Below are positions 1 through 8,989 of a DNA stretch of 43,164 nucleotides, piece by piece (the stretch's first letter is position 1; each line of letters starts with the position of its first letter). The stretch is from Syntrophales bacterium. GTDB lineage: Bacteria > Desulfobacterota > Syntrophia > Syntrophales > UBA2210. A model generated the notes under the pieces. The model searched no databases, was not told where the DNA came from, and worked only from the letters and a program-made list of their open reading frames with translations. The position numbers and the translations under genes were made by a program. The stretch covers positions 1 through 43,164 of the forward strand of contig JALNXD010000027.1 of assembly GCA_023230565.1 (NCBI GenBank). Direction: 5' to 3'.

Positions 1-120
1 ATTACTGGGAAACAAGAAATAAAATGGAGAATCAGTACAGGGGAATATAATAATTTATCACAGCCAGGGGTGGGTCAATTTTCGTGAAAAAAGCGGGTCA
101 GTTTTCGTGATAATTGACAC
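1..120 (+). mobile_element. Probable right end of an IS21-family insertion sequence (partial, runs off the window)
   Basis: Two near-identical direct repeats, gggtcaattttcgtga at 72-87 and gggtcagttttcgtga at 95-110, lie 23 bases apart and are followed by attgacac directly before the next gene. IS21-type elements are known to carry several copies of a GGGTCAnTTTTCG-like sequence inside their ends and to finish in a short TGTCAA-like tip. No complete ORF is visible in 1-120, so the istA and istB genes, if present, lie left of the window. Neither the other end nor a target duplication can be seen. It could instead be an isolated repeat. Confidence 0.45.
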
Positions 121-276
121 ATGCTGCAGTTTCTTAGAAGTGAAGACGGCGCAGTGGCTATTGAATACGGCCTGATTGCCGCAGGTATTGCAGTCGCCAT
201 CGCATCAATAGTGTGGCTCATAGGCGATAAGATCGAAGCGGTTTTTACAAGTGTAAATACTGCGTTAACTCCTTAA
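121..276 (+). CDS. flp: Flp-type pilin, class III prepilin
   Basis: A 51-residue protein and the major subunit expected for the Tad pilus encoded downstream. The N-terminus MLQFLRSEDG is a short leader ending in Gly10. It is followed by AVAIEYGLIAAG, which places Glu at +5 and Tyr at +6 of the mature pilin, the Flp signature. A single hydrophobic segment covers about residues 12-34 and the tail is short. The start is fixed by a stop codon just upstream in frame. No Shine-Dalgarno sequence precedes the ATG; the bases before it belong to the presumed insertion sequence end, so expression may be altered. A hairpin follows the gene. Confidence 0.88.
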   Translation: MLQFLRSEDGAVAIEYGLIAAGIAVAIASIVWLIGDKIEAVFTSVNTALTP

Positions 277-310
277 AAGCGCCAATGCCGGAGGCACAAA
301 GGGAAAAGAG

Positions 311-342
311 GCGGATACGTCAAAATTTTAAGGCGTATCCGC
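311..342 (+). terminator. Hairpin after the pilin gene
   Basis: gcggatacg (311-319) pairs perfectly with cgtatccgc (334-342) around a 14-base loop. It is followed by C-rich sequence rather than a T-tract. It therefore resembles the mRNA-stabilising or partially terminating hairpins often found between a highly expressed pilin gene and the rest of its operon more than a full terminator. Confidence 0.45.
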
Positions 343-385
343 TCCCCCGTGGACAATCGGGGCAATATGCCCTGGGAAGATCGCT

Positions 386-925
386 ATGAATTATTTCACA
401 TTAGCATTGCTGGCAGTTCTGCTGATTACAGCAACCATTACTGATGTAAGAAGCAGAAAAATTCCAAATTGGCTTACTTTTTCCGCCATGACAGCGGCTG
501 TTCTTCATTACAGCATGTCATCGGGTTTCGAAGGCCTGTGTTTCGGTATCTTCGGCCTTATATCAGGAATGTCCGTTTTTATTATTATTTATCTTCTAGG
601 CGGAATGGGAGCCGGGGATGTCAAACTCATGGGTGCGGTTGGTGCAATACTGGGTCCTCAGGATGTTATAAGTGCCATGTTTTTAACTGTTGTTGCAGGA
701 GGCATTTATGCTGCTTTTGTATTGGCATTCACTAAACACCTGAAAATTATTACAGGGAATTTTTTCTCACGGTCGTCCTTTTTTCCCAATGGCAGATTGT
801 TTAAAAAACTTTACACAGCAAGGCATGAGAAAAAACCGATATTGCATTACGGCCTTGCCATTGCCATCGGAACATCAATTTCCGTGGTACTGGCAAAATC
901 AGGATATCAATTATTTCAGATATAA
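386..925 (+). CDS. tadV: Prepilin peptidase TadV/CpaA (A24 aspartic peptidase)
   Basis: A 179-residue polytopic inner-membrane peptidase that cleaves the leader of the Flp pilin and of TadE-type pseudopilins. The two catalytic aspartates of the A24 family are visible: Asp20 in ITDVRSRKIPN and Asp78 in the GxGD motif GMGAGDVKLMG. The protein is the short TadV/CpaA form and lacks the N-terminal methylase part of PilD-type enzymes. It sits second in the operon, 12 bases before the CpaB gene. The ribosome binding site (gggaag, about 10 bases upstream) is weak. Confidence 0.92.
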   Translation: MNYFTLALLAVLLITATITDVRSRKIPNWLTFSAMTAAVLHYSMSSGFEGLCFGIFGLISGMSVFIIIYLLGGMGAGDVKLMGAVGAILGPQDVISAMFLTVVAGGIYAAFVLAFTKHLKIITGNFFSRSSFFPNGRLFKKLYTARHEKKPILHYGLAIAIGTSISVVLAKSGYQLFQI

Positions 926-937
926 AGGAGAAATATT

Positions 938-1774
938 ATGAGAAGGTGGAAGGCTGTTTTCCCGCTAATGCTGGCCCTGGTGGTTGCTCTTACCGGCAGC
1001 ACTATGATTTACAAGTGGCTCAATGCTCAGACAAAACCGGAGCAATTAGTGCAAGTGGAACAGGTAGAGGCGGTGCCTATTGCTGTGGCGGCTCTGGAAT
1101 TGCCCTGGGGAACGAAGATTACAAAGGACATGCTGAAAACTCTTCCCTATCTGAAAACAAGCCTTCCACCCGGCTACACGTCTGATTCGGGTGTGCTGGA
1201 AGGTCGAGTTGTCATTGTGCCGCTAGGAGTCAATGAACCGATTTTGGAATCAAAATTGGCGCCCACGCAAATAACGAGCGGCGGTGTTTCAGCTGTTCTG
1301 GCGAAAGGCAAGAGGGCGGTTGCAGTAAAAGGGGATAAAGTAATCGGGATTTCAGGTTTTATAAGACCGGGAAACAAGGTCGATGTTCTGGTGACATTGA
1401 CCGATCCCCGGTCGAATACCGATGTTACGAAAACCGTACTTGAAAATGTGCTCGTACTGGCAACAGGAACGCAGGTCGAACAAAAGAAAGAAGGCGAAAC
1501 GGCCCCTGTGGACGTATACACCCTTGAAGTGACCCCGGATGAAGGAGAAAAACTGGCCCTGGCTGCAACTCAGGGAAAACTTCAATTTGCTTTGAGAAAT
1601 ATCATCGATTCGGAAACGGTGATGACAAAGGGTGCCACCATAGCCAGAACGCTGGCATCATTTCAGCATGACGAGCCCCAGACTGTAAAATTATCGAAAA
1701 GACCGCAATCGCAACTACATACGGTGGAAGTCATCCGGGAAGGCAAAGTAGTTAAACAAAAAATGAAACTGTAA
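938..1774 (+). CDS. rcpC: Flp pilus assembly protein CpaB/RcpC
   Basis: A 278-residue periplasmic protein of the CpaB/RcpC family, with an N-terminal membrane anchor (about residues 9-30) followed by a SAF-type domain containing PIAVAALELPWGTKITKDML, the usual CpaB motif. A second conserved region (GVSAVLAKGKRAVAVKGDKV, then GFIRPGNKVDVLV) is the RcpC/CpaB core. The family is thought to support or gate the outer-membrane secretin. An AAGGAG ribosome site precedes the ATG, and the secretin gene follows after 22 bases. Confidence 0.92.
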   Translation: MRRWKAVFPLMLALVVALTGSTMIYKWLNAQTKPEQLVQVEQVEAVPIAVAALELPWGTKITKDMLKTLPYLKTSLPPGYTSDSGVLEGRVVIVPLGVNEPILESKLAPTQITSGGVSAVLAKGKRAVAVKGDKVIGISGFIRPGNKVDVLVTLTDPRSNTDVTKTVLENVLVLATGTQVEQKKEGETAPVDVYTLEVTPDEGEKLALAATQGKLQFALRNIIDSETVMTKGATIARTLASFQHDEPQTVKLSKRPQSQLHTVEVIREGKVVKQKMKL

Positions 1775-1796
1775 CCAGATGGGAGGGACTATTCAC

Positions 1797-3218
1797 ATGG
1801 CTGTAATACACATGCGTTGGAAACAATTATTTTTTACGCTGGTTTTTTCGGTTGCCATATGTCTTTTCGCAGCTTCGCTCGATGCCGCCCCCGTGTGGAC
1901 GGAGCAAAGCTCGCCGGAAAAACTGCAACTTATAGCCGGGAAATCGATAATCGTAAGAAGTGCCGATCCGATTAAACGCATTTCAGAGCCGGAAAAGGAA
2001 ATTGCAACCGCTCTCATTCTATCGCCGTATGAAATCTATATAACCGGGAAATCCGCCGGAGTCACATCTTTGATCGTATGGAAAAACGATAAGCAGGCAC
2101 ATGTATACGATATCGTGGTTTCCTTCGATACATCCCGCTTGAAAGAAAACCTTCATGAGCTTCTGCCGAATGAACAAGACATACACGTGACTGCGACCGG
2201 CAATGCCATAACCCTTTCGGGCCGGGTATCAAGCGCAGGAAGTCTTTCCCGTGCTCTCGCTCTTGCACAGGAGTTCGCACCGGAAGGCAAAATAGTAAAT
2301 ATGGTCGATGTCAATGGTGTGCATCAGGTGATGCTGGAGGTGAGAATTGCTGAAATGTCACGGCAAGTGAGCAAAAGGCTGGGAATAAATTTCAGTTATG
2401 CCCGAGCCGGGGAATTCGGAATCAGCCTTCTCGGAGGATTGACCGGAATTGTTAAGCCCACTGACGCCGTTTTGGGAGCAGGTGCAGTGGGATTGGCCGT
2501 TTCTCCCGCTATTAACGCACTTTTCAGGTTTAACAGCGGAAGCGCAACCTGGACCGGCCTGATTGACGCACTCAAAGAAGACGGGCTGGTTAAAGTCCTT
2601 GCGGAGCCGACTCTGATTGCTCTGAGCGGACAGGAGGCAACATTCCTTGCGGGAGGGGAATATCCGATTCCTGTCCCCCAGGGCTTTGATCAAATTACAA
2701 TCGAATATAAACAGTTCGGCGTGCGGCTGATGTTTATCCCCACTGTTTTGAGCGAAAACCGGATCGGGATAGATGTCGCACCGGAGGTATCGGAACTCGA
2801 TTTCACGACGGCTGTGCAATTCTCCGGTTTTGTCGTTCCAGGGATATCCACAAGAAAAGCTTCGACCAGGATCGAACTGGCCGATGGGCAGAGTTTCGCG
2901 ATAGCCGGTTTGCTCAGTGAATCGGTCCGTGAAAGTGTTTCGAAATTTCCTGTTCTGGGTGATATCCCTGTTCTTGGGGCCTTGTTCAGAAGCTCTCAAT
3001 TTGTAAAGAATGAAACGGAATTAATCATTATTGTAACGCCGCATCTCGTTAAACCTCTCGATTTGAGAAATCAGTCTCTGCCCACCGATTTCTTTATTGA
3101 GCCCAGCGATACAGAGTTTTTCCTGGAAGGTATGCTTGAAGGGAGGAGCAGAAATTCCAGGCAGGCAAAAGGAGAATTCCAGGGTAAATTCGGTCATTTG
3201 ATGCCCGATTCAGAATAG
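1797..3218 (+). CDS. rcpA: Tad pilus outer-membrane secretin RcpA/CpaC
   Basis: A 473-residue secretin through which the Flp pilus crosses the outer membrane. It has a signal peptide (hydrophobic run ending near LDAAPVW), an N-terminal pilus/secretin N-domain with BON-like sequence (VTATGNAITLSGRVSS), and a C-terminal secretin core. The core includes VLAEPTLIALSGQEATFLAG, VPGISTRKASTRIEL and GDIPVLGALFRS, all typical. An upstream in-frame ATG at 1779 has no ribosome site, whereas the ATG at 1797 follows GGGAGG at 1781-1786 by ten bases, so I chose 1797. It is co-directional and closely spaced with its neighbours. Confidence 0.93.
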   Translation: MAVIHMRWKQLFFTLVFSVAICLFAASLDAAPVWTEQSSPEKLQLIAGKSIIVRSADPIKRISEPEKEIATALILSPYEIYITGKSAGVTSLIVWKNDKQAHVYDIVVSFDTSRLKENLHELLPNEQDIHVTATGNAITLSGRVSSAGSLSRALALAQEFAPEGKIVNMVDVNGVHQVMLEVRIAEMSRQVSKRLGINFSYARAGEFGISLLGGLTGIVKPTDAVLGAGAVGLAVSPAINALFRFNSGSATWTGLIDALKEDGLVKVLAEPTLIALSGQEATFLAGGEYPIPVPQGFDQITIEYKQFGVRLMFIPTVLSENRIGIDVAPEVSELDFTTAVQFSGFVVPGISTRKASTRIELADGQSFAIAGLLSESVRESVSKFPVLGDIPVLGALFRSSQFVKNETELIIIVTPHLVKPLDLRNQSLPTDFFIEPSDTEFFLEGMLEGRSRNSRQAKGEFQGKFGHLMPDSE

Positions 3219-3236
3219 GTGTGCAAGGAGGAGTGT

Positions 3237-3542
3237 ATGTTCAGAATATCTTTATCAGGTATATTTCTGTTTTCTCTTTTGGCTGTAGCGGGGTGCCAGC
3301 CACAATCAATGCGGTACACGGAACTTGATGCCAACTGGGGAAGATCGTACTCAACCGCTCTCAGCAGCCAGATCTTGAATCCCGATGCCGGTGAGAATAC
3401 TGAGCCGGTCAGCGGAATTACAGGGGATATGGCACTCAAGAATTTGGATCGATACACCGCAGCGACAAAGGCCAAACCCGGGAGTGCTGCGAGTAAAATG
3501 TACATAACAGAAGGAATTACGGCGGCGCCGGCAAAGAAATAA
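3237..3542 (+). CDS. Small Tad-locus lipoprotein
   Basis: A 101-residue lipoprotein. The signal peptide ends in the lipobox LAVAGC, so the mature protein should be anchored by its lipid, probably in the outer membrane. The mature part has the pattern NWGRSYSTALSSQILNPDAG followed by PVSGITGDMALKNLDRY, which recurs in small lipoproteins beside Tad secretin genes. It may play a pilotin or CpaD-like role at the secretin, which is inference. A GTG 18 bases upstream is also in frame, but AAGGAGG at 3225-3231 clearly serves the ATG at 3237. Confidence 0.75.
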   Translation: MFRISLSGIFLFSLLAVAGCQPQSMRYTELDANWGRSYSTALSSQILNPDAGENTEPVSGITGDMALKNLDRYTAATKAKPGSAASKMYITEGITAAPAKK

Positions 3543-3631
3543 ATAGCACCGGTGTGCGCAAAAATCAAAATGCGGCAACCCGCTGAGAGTAATTTTGGGA
3601 TTCGCATACATAAAGAGCAGTGGTGAATAGT

Positions 3632-4069
3632 ATGGAAAAGAAATTATGCATGAATGTCAAGGGCATTGTGGCCATTGAATTTGCAATTGTGTTGCCTGTG
3701 CTTGCCTTACTCATCTGTGGGATCATCGAATTCAGCGTTCTGCTCTATGACAAGGCCATGATCACCAATGCCAGCCGCGAGGGAGCACGAAGGGGCATTG
3801 TTTATAATTATGATACTGTAAATGATGTCAATCATCCAATAGACAGCGAAATAGAATCGGCGGTTTTGACATACTGTCAGGATCGGCTTATCACCTTCGG
3901 CGGCGATTCGGAACTGGCAACAACAATATCGAGAACAGGCGATGAAACGGGTGACGATCTTACCGTGAGGGTTACCTACCATTATGATTATCTTTTGATA
4001 CCCGGATTCATAGCGCAGCTCGCAGGCGGAATCGATCTGGTTGCACAGACAGTTATGCGGATGGAATAA
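3632..4069 (+). CDS. tadE: TadE-like pseudopilin
   Basis: A 145-residue protein. The N-terminal segment KGIVAIEFAIVLPVLALL is a class III prepilin-like site: cleavage after Gly11 would leave Glu at +5. A transmembrane helix follows, then TNASREGARRG, the classic TadE signature. TadE-type pseudopilins are processed by TadV and act in initiation or priming of the Flp pilus. Two in-frame GTG codons lie upstream (3620, 3623). The ATG at 3632 was chosen because it gives the usual short leader, though its ribosome site is poor. Confidence 0.88.
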   Translation: MEKKLCMNVKGIVAIEFAIVLPVLALLICGIIEFSVLLYDKAMITNASREGARRGIVYNYDTVNDVNHPIDSEIESAVLTYCQDRLITFGGDSELATTISRTGDETGDDLTVRVTYHYDYLLIPGFIAQLAGGIDLVAQTVMRME

Positions 4070-4116
4070 ATCGATTGTTTCCTGAAAGAGAAACTAAATC
4101 ATGGGGAGAATATTCC

Positions 4117-5397
4117 ATGGGCGACATAAAAGTTTTTTCCAAACCTTCAGGTCAAAATGGGATTGCCGTTATTATGGTGGCGCTCACGCTGTTTCTGATG
4201 ATCGGCTTTGCCGCGCTCGCTGTTGATGTGAGCTATCTGTTCGTGGCAAAGAATGAACTGCAGAATGCCGCCGATGCCGGTGCCCTTGCAGGGGCCCGGG
4301 TGCTCTACGAAAGCAACGGTCAGATGATCAACATCAATGCCAATCAGACAGCGTACGATGCCGCCGTCGTTAATCTGAGCGCAGGAACACCGGTGGAGGT
4401 GGAATGGACCGGCGGTAATGCGGGAGATGTGCAGAGGGGACATTGGAGTTTCGGGCTCGGTGATTTGCCGAGAGGGTTTTATCCAAACCCATCTGATGCC
4501 GTGGTCGATTTATGGAATACCACGGACGAAGAGCTTGACGGCAATATAGATTTCATCAACTCCGTCAGAGTGGTTGCCAGGCGAAAAACAGTACCCGTCG
4601 TGTCTTTCTTCAGTAAAATATTTGGCCATGAGAGTTTCGAATTGTCGGCCGATGCCGTGGCATATCTCGGGTTTGCCGGTACGCTTACTCCATGGGATCT
4701 CGATGCGCCGCTTGCCATATGCAGTCAGAGCATTCTTGTTGATGAAACATATTCCTGTTCAATAGGTCGCATGATCAACAGCGGTTCGAATCCCGCAACC
4801 CATCAGACCGGCGGATGGACAAACATGTCGCAGGAAGATGCCTGTTCCGGGGGTACTAACGCATCGGAAGTGAAGAATCTTGTGGTGCAGGCCTGTTCAG
4901 CCGATGGTATAAATCCGCAGATGCTTTATTTGGGAGAGAATATTGCGACAAACGGTGGCGAAATTCAATCAGCTTTTAACGAACTGTATGAATGCTGGGC
5001 CAGCAAAACGGGAAAAGCGACAACGTGGAATCTTACATTGCCGGTAATTGATTGTCCCGGCCAAAATGTCGGCCCCTGTGAAAAAATCACAGGGGCGGTA
5101 AATCTTAACATAATCTGGATTGAAGATAAGGGAAACAAAATCGATGATGATGCTCCATTTCATATGGATGATTGGAATGCAGCCGATGACCCGGCAGTAA
5201 CAGATATAAATGACGGTTCTCAGAGATGGAGCAGCTTCGTCAACCATTTCAACCTGCAAAACAGTGACGGTACCCCGGCTCCTTTTGCCCAAAAATCCAT
5301 TTACTTCAAACCGGATTGCACTCCCCACGAACCTGCAGGTGTCAGTGGAGGAGCAAATTACGGGATACTCGCAAAAGTTCCGGTTTTGGTCGAATAA
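4117..5397 (+). CDS. tadG: TadG-like pilus assembly protein
   Basis: A 426-residue protein with an N-terminal membrane segment (GIAVIMVALTLFLMIGFAAL) followed by AVDVSYLFVAKNELQNAADA, the signature of the putative Flp pilus-assembly TadE/G-like N-terminal domain. The rest is a large exported domain with several cysteines, possibly disulphide-bonded, and no clear von Willebrand A motif. It probably lies in the periplasm or at the pilus base or tip. The start at 4117 follows ggggaga at 4103-4109; an upstream TTG at 4075 is in frame but lacks a ribosome site. The order tadE-tadG is typical of Tad loci. Confidence 0.82.
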   Translation: MGDIKVFSKPSGQNGIAVIMVALTLFLMIGFAALAVDVSYLFVAKNELQNAADAGALAGARVLYESNGQMININANQTAYDAAVVNLSAGTPVEVEWTGGNAGDVQRGHWSFGLGDLPRGFYPNPSDAVVDLWNTTDEELDGNIDFINSVRVVARRKTVPVVSFFSKIFGHESFELSADAVAYLGFAGTLTPWDLDAPLAICSQSILVDETYSCSIGRMINSGSNPATHQTGGWTNMSQEDACSGGTNASEVKNLVVQACSADGINPQMLYLGENIATNGGEIQSAFNELYECWASKTGKATTWNLTLPVIDCPGQNVGPCEKITGAVNLNIIWIEDKGNKIDDDAPFHMDDWNAADDPAVTDINDGSQRWSSFVNHFNLQNSDGTPAPFAQKSIYFKPDCTPHEPAGVSGGANYGILAKVPVLVE

Positions 5398-5447
5398 AAC
5401 CTTATTTTATAAAAATGATTAGATTAAGAAACTAAAGGATAAACAAG

Positions 5448-6620
5448 ATGCTGAAGATACCGGCGATAGTTGAACTGGAAGTAAAAAACCACGCCGTCGA
5501 GCAGATGATTGAAAGGACCGTTCAATCTACAAACATCCTGCGTCTACGAAAGAAAGAAGATACCGGCCCGTCTCATCTTTTGATTTACGAAATGGGAGAA
5601 GATGAGGAAAAAGATTTTTCATATATTCAGACAAAACTGAATGCTTCAGAATCAGCTGAAATTTTTTTGACGTCAGCGAAGACGGATTCTTCTCTTTTGC
5701 TTCGGGCCATGAGGATGGGTGTGAAAGAATTTTTTACACAGCCTCTTCAGGAGGCGGAAATTCAAGGCGCCCTGCAGTCATTTATTAAAAGAAGAAAGGA
5801 CGCACAATCAGGATCACATGGTAAAAAAGGTAAAATAATAGATATAATCGGCAGTAAAGGAGGTGCCGGTTCTACGACGATTGCGGTAAATCTCGCTGCC
5901 GGTTTCCTCCGGAAAAATAAAACCGGTTCTGTGGCTCTTCTCGACATGAATGGATTTTTCGGTGATATTCCCTTGTTTTTATCTCTGGATCCTCTGTACA
6001 ACTGGAGTGAAGTGACAAAAGATATACACCGTGTTGATGAAACTTTCTTAATGAATATTCTTACACGGCATGCTTCAGGGCTTTGTGTCCTCCCGGCCCC
6101 GCCCACTTCTAACAGTTATGTGTTTCCAACAGCCGATACAATAGAGCATTTACTTGATATTATGCAGCGGTTGTTTGACGTGATCGTGATCGACGGGGGG
6201 CAGTCATTTGATGATGCTTCTTTAAAGATAATTGAACGTGCCGATTCCGTTCTGCTGATCTCCAGCCTTGATCTCCCGTTTCTTCACAATACACATAAGA
6301 TGCTGAAAAACTTCGATTATTTAGGATACCCTTCAAAGGATCGAATCAGGATTGTATTAAACCGTTACAAGAAGGGAACTGAAATTTCACTGGACGATGC
6401 AAGAAAGACCCTCGATCATTCTATCTTCTGGACCGTTGCCAACGATTACAAGACAGCCTCTTCGGCTATAAACCATGGAAAAACTATCTCAAGTATCGCT
6501 CCGGATTCAATGATTAACAAAAATCTGCTCGGCCTTGCAGATCGACTGATAAAAGGTGAAGAAGGGGATAAAAAAAAGAGATGGCATTTATTCGGCCGCC
6601 GGAAGGATGCCGGAAAATAA
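5448..6620 (+). CDS. tadZ: TadZ/CpaE-like MinD-family ATPase
   Basis: A 390-residue protein. Residues 1-115 form an atypical receiver-like domain, and from residue 128 there is a ParA/MinD-type ATPase with the deviant Walker A motif SKGGAGSTT (136-144). A Walker B-type strand, FDVIVIDGG, lies near 245. TadZ/CpaE proteins place the Tad assembly machine at the cell pole. The receiver-like part lacks an obvious phosphorylatable acidic pocket, as is usual for TadZ. The start is supported by AAAGGA upstream. It is followed after 21 bases by the TadA gene. Confidence 0.9.
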   Translation: MLKIPAIVELEVKNHAVEQMIERTVQSTNILRLRKKEDTGPSHLLIYEMGEDEEKDFSYIQTKLNASESAEIFLTSAKTDSSLLLRAMRMGVKEFFTQPLQEAEIQGALQSFIKRRKDAQSGSHGKKGKIIDIIGSKGGAGSTTIAVNLAAGFLRKNKTGSVALLDMNGFFGDIPLFLSLDPLYNWSEVTKDIHRVDETFLMNILTRHASGLCVLPAPPTSNSYVFPTADTIEHLLDIMQRLFDVIVIDGGQSFDDASLKIIERADSVLLISSLDLPFLHNTHKMLKNFDYLGYPSKDRIRIVLNRYKKGTEISLDDARKTLDHSIFWTVANDYKTASSAINHGKTISSIAPDSMINKNLLGLADRLIKGEEGDKKKRWHLFGRRKDAGK

Positions 6621-6641
6621 AAGGCTTTATCGGAGGGAAAT

Positions 6642-7982
6642 ATGAATTTAGCTGTCAGTCTAGAAAATTTAAACAAGAACCAGAGTTCCCGTGCCATGCA
6701 GGATGAGTATTTCGAACTGAAAACATGGATTCACGACAGGCTGCTCGATCTGGTCGATTTGTCGCAAGTTGAAATTTTGGATCAAACGACCCTGAGAGCG
6801 CAAATCAGGCAGCTCGTTCAGAAAATCCTGGCTGAAAATGGTCATAAAATGCCATTGAATTCCGTGGAACGGGAGAGGCTTTTTGCCGAAATCGAAGATG
6901 AAGTTCTCGGCCTGGGACCGTTGGAACCGTTTCTGAAAGATCCTACTGTTTCAGATATTCTTGTAAATACCTATAAGCAGATCTATGTGGAAAGGCGCGG
7001 AAAACTCGAACTCACCGACTCCAGGTTCAAAGATGACGAACATTTAATGAAGATAATTACAAGAATAACCACCGCCGTAGGAAGGAGGATCGACGAATCA
7101 TCGCCGATGGTTGATGCCAGGCTAGCCGACGGTTCTCGTGTAAATGTCATTATTCCGCCCCTTTCAATTGACGGTCCAGTTCTTTCGATCCGCGGATTTG
7201 CGGCGGACCCGCTGGAATTAAAAGATCTTCTTGATTATCAAACTCTGACTCCGGAAATAGGTGAAATGATAAAAGGGATAGTAAAAACGCGGCTCAATGT
7301 ACTTATCTCCGGGGGGACGGGAACCGGAAAAACGACTTTTTTGAATGTTCTTTCTCGATTCATTCCGGAAACGGAAAGGATTGTGACAATTGAAGATGCC
7401 GCGGAGCTGCAGCTCAAGCAGAGGCATGTAGTCCGTCTTGAGACTCGGCCGTCCAATATTGAAGGCAAGGGTGAAATCACGCAGCGGGATCTTGTCAAAA
7501 ACTGTCTAAGGATGCGTCCCGACCGCATTATAGTCGGCGAAGTGAGAGGTCAGGAGGCCTTCGATATGCTGCAGGCAATGAATACCGGGCATGACGGGTC
7601 ATTGACGACAATCCATGCAAATTCGCCCCGTGACGCCCTGATTCGGCTCGAAAGCATGGTAGCCATGGCAAATCTTGATATTCCGGCGGAGTTTCTCAGA
7701 CGGTATATCGCATCGGCAATTGATGTGATTATCCACCTTTCCCGCCTTGCCGACGGGAGCCGCAAGGTGATGAATCTTCAGGAAATCACCGGAATGGAAG
7801 GATCCGTTATTACGACTCAGGAGATTTGCTCATTCCGCCAAACGGAATTTGATAAAAACGGTAAGGTTCATGGACGATTTGTCATGCATGGTGTGCGGCC
7901 CAAATTCATAGATAAGTTCAGAGTCAACGGAATCGATATTCCTGTGGATTTGTTCGATCCATCCAGATCTCTGACAGTTTGA
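6642..7982 (+). CDS. tadA: TadA/CpaF traffic ATPase
   Basis: A 446-residue hexameric secretion ATPase that powers Flp pilus extension and probably retraction. It has a Walker A motif GGTGTGKTT (224-232), a Walker B/Asp box region MRPDRIIVGEVRG, and a His-box region GHDGSLTTIHANS, as in the GspE/VirB11-like TadA subfamily. An N-terminal all-alpha region (1-100) includes the conserved LGPLEPFLKDPTVSDILVN. It is cytoplasmic at the inner membrane and partners TadB and TadC, whose genes follow immediately. GGAGGG precedes the ATG. Confidence 0.95.
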   Translation: MNLAVSLENLNKNQSSRAMQDEYFELKTWIHDRLLDLVDLSQVEILDQTTLRAQIRQLVQKILAENGHKMPLNSVERERLFAEIEDEVLGLGPLEPFLKDPTVSDILVNTYKQIYVERRGKLELTDSRFKDDEHLMKIITRITTAVGRRIDESSPMVDARLADGSRVNVIIPPLSIDGPVLSIRGFAADPLELKDLLDYQTLTPEIGEMIKGIVKTRLNVLISGGTGTGKTTFLNVLSRFIPETERIVTIEDAAELQLKQRHVVRLETRPSNIEGKGEITQRDLVKNCLRMRPDRIIVGEVRGQEAFDMLQAMNTGHDGSLTTIHANSPRDALIRLESMVAMANLDIPAEFLRRYIASAIDVIIHLSRLADGSRKVMNLQEITGMEGSVITTQEICSFRQTEFDKNGKVHGRFVMHGVRPKFIDKFRVNGIDIPVDLFDPSRSLTV

Positions 7983-8000
7983 TGGCTTAAGGAGTATATT

Positions 8001-8969
8001 ATGAATCCTTTATTTATCGCATCATTCTTGGCTGTAACTTTAATTCTTACTGTTGTTATATCATTCTACGCTTACCATGTGATGAAGAACGGCAACAGGG
8101 AAAAAATACGTAATCGATTAAAGGCCTATATTACTGCTTCTTCAGCGAGTCCATCTATCGATATTGAAGATAAGAAGTTATTCAGTGAAATCCCTCTCTT
8201 AAATCGGATATTTTTAAAGGCTCCCGGTGTTCGCCGCCTTACCAGGCTGCTCCAGCAAGCAAATTCACCCTATCCGCCCGGTTTTTATGTTTTTTTCTCA
8301 ATACTTCTCATGCAGATAGGATTCGTTACGGCAATTCTTTTTACCGGAAATTATTTTATTGCAGTAATTTCAGCCGCTGTTTTTGGGGTGTCTCCCTTTC
8401 TTTATATTTTGAAAAAAAAGAATAAAAGAATACGCAAATTTGGCAATCAGCTGCCGGAAGCACTTGATTTGATAGCACGGGCGCTGAAGGCGGGGCATGC
8501 ATTTACCAGCGGCATGAAGCTGGCTGCATCTGAATTTGAAGATCCTCTGGGGACTGAATTTCAGGAGACTCTCGATCAGATCAATTTTGGTATAAGTGTG
8601 CAGGCGGCACTGAAATCATTGGGAGACAGAATAGATTGCCAGGATTTAAAATATTTTGTCGTATCCGTTATTCTGCAGAGGGAAACCGGGGGAAATCTGG
8701 CCACCATAATTGAAAATATTGCACGCCTCATGCGGGAGCGTGCAAAGCTCAAAGGCAAAATTAGAACACTTTCTGCAGAAGGGCGGCTTTCGGCAATGAT
8801 ACTTCTCGGTCTTCCGTTTGTCATTGTGCTTGCACTCAGATTTTCAAACCCTAAATATATCGATATGTTATTTACCGTTCCGGCCGGAAGGATAATGGTT
8901 GCCATATCGCTGATGATGATGGGGATAGGGGCACTGGTAATAAGAAAAATTGTTAACTTCAAAGTATAG
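8001..8969 (+). CDS. tadB: TadB, inner-membrane platform protein (T2SSF domain)
   Basis: A 322-residue membrane protein with N-terminal and central transmembrane segments, a cytoplasmic T2SSF/GspF domain (LPEALDLIARALKAGHAFTS, then LKYFVVSVILQRETGGNLA) and two C-terminal hydrophobic helices. With TadC it forms the inner-membrane platform on which the TadA ATPase acts. It is spaced 18 bases from tadA and has an AAGGAG site before its start. Confidence 0.93.
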   Translation: MNPLFIASFLAVTLILTVVISFYAYHVMKNGNREKIRNRLKAYITASSASPSIDIEDKKLFSEIPLLNRIFLKAPGVRRLTRLLQQANSPYPPGFYVFFSILLMQIGFVTAILFTGNYFIAVISAAVFGVSPFLYILKKKNKRIRKFGNQLPEALDLIARALKAGHAFTSGMKLAASEFEDPLGTEFQETLDQINFGISVQAALKSLGDRIDCQDLKYFVVSVILQRETGGNLATIIENIARLMRERAKLKGKIRTLSAEGRLSAMILLGLPFVIVLALRFSNPKYIDMLFTVPAGRIMVAISLMMMGIGALVIRKIVNFKV

Positions 8970-8989
8970 CAACTCGTGAGAGGTGTACG

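Noticed and set aside
2358..2999. A 213-codon minus-strand ORF inside the secretin gene
   Set aside because: It lies wholly within the conserved secretin core on the + strand and shows no protein-like features.
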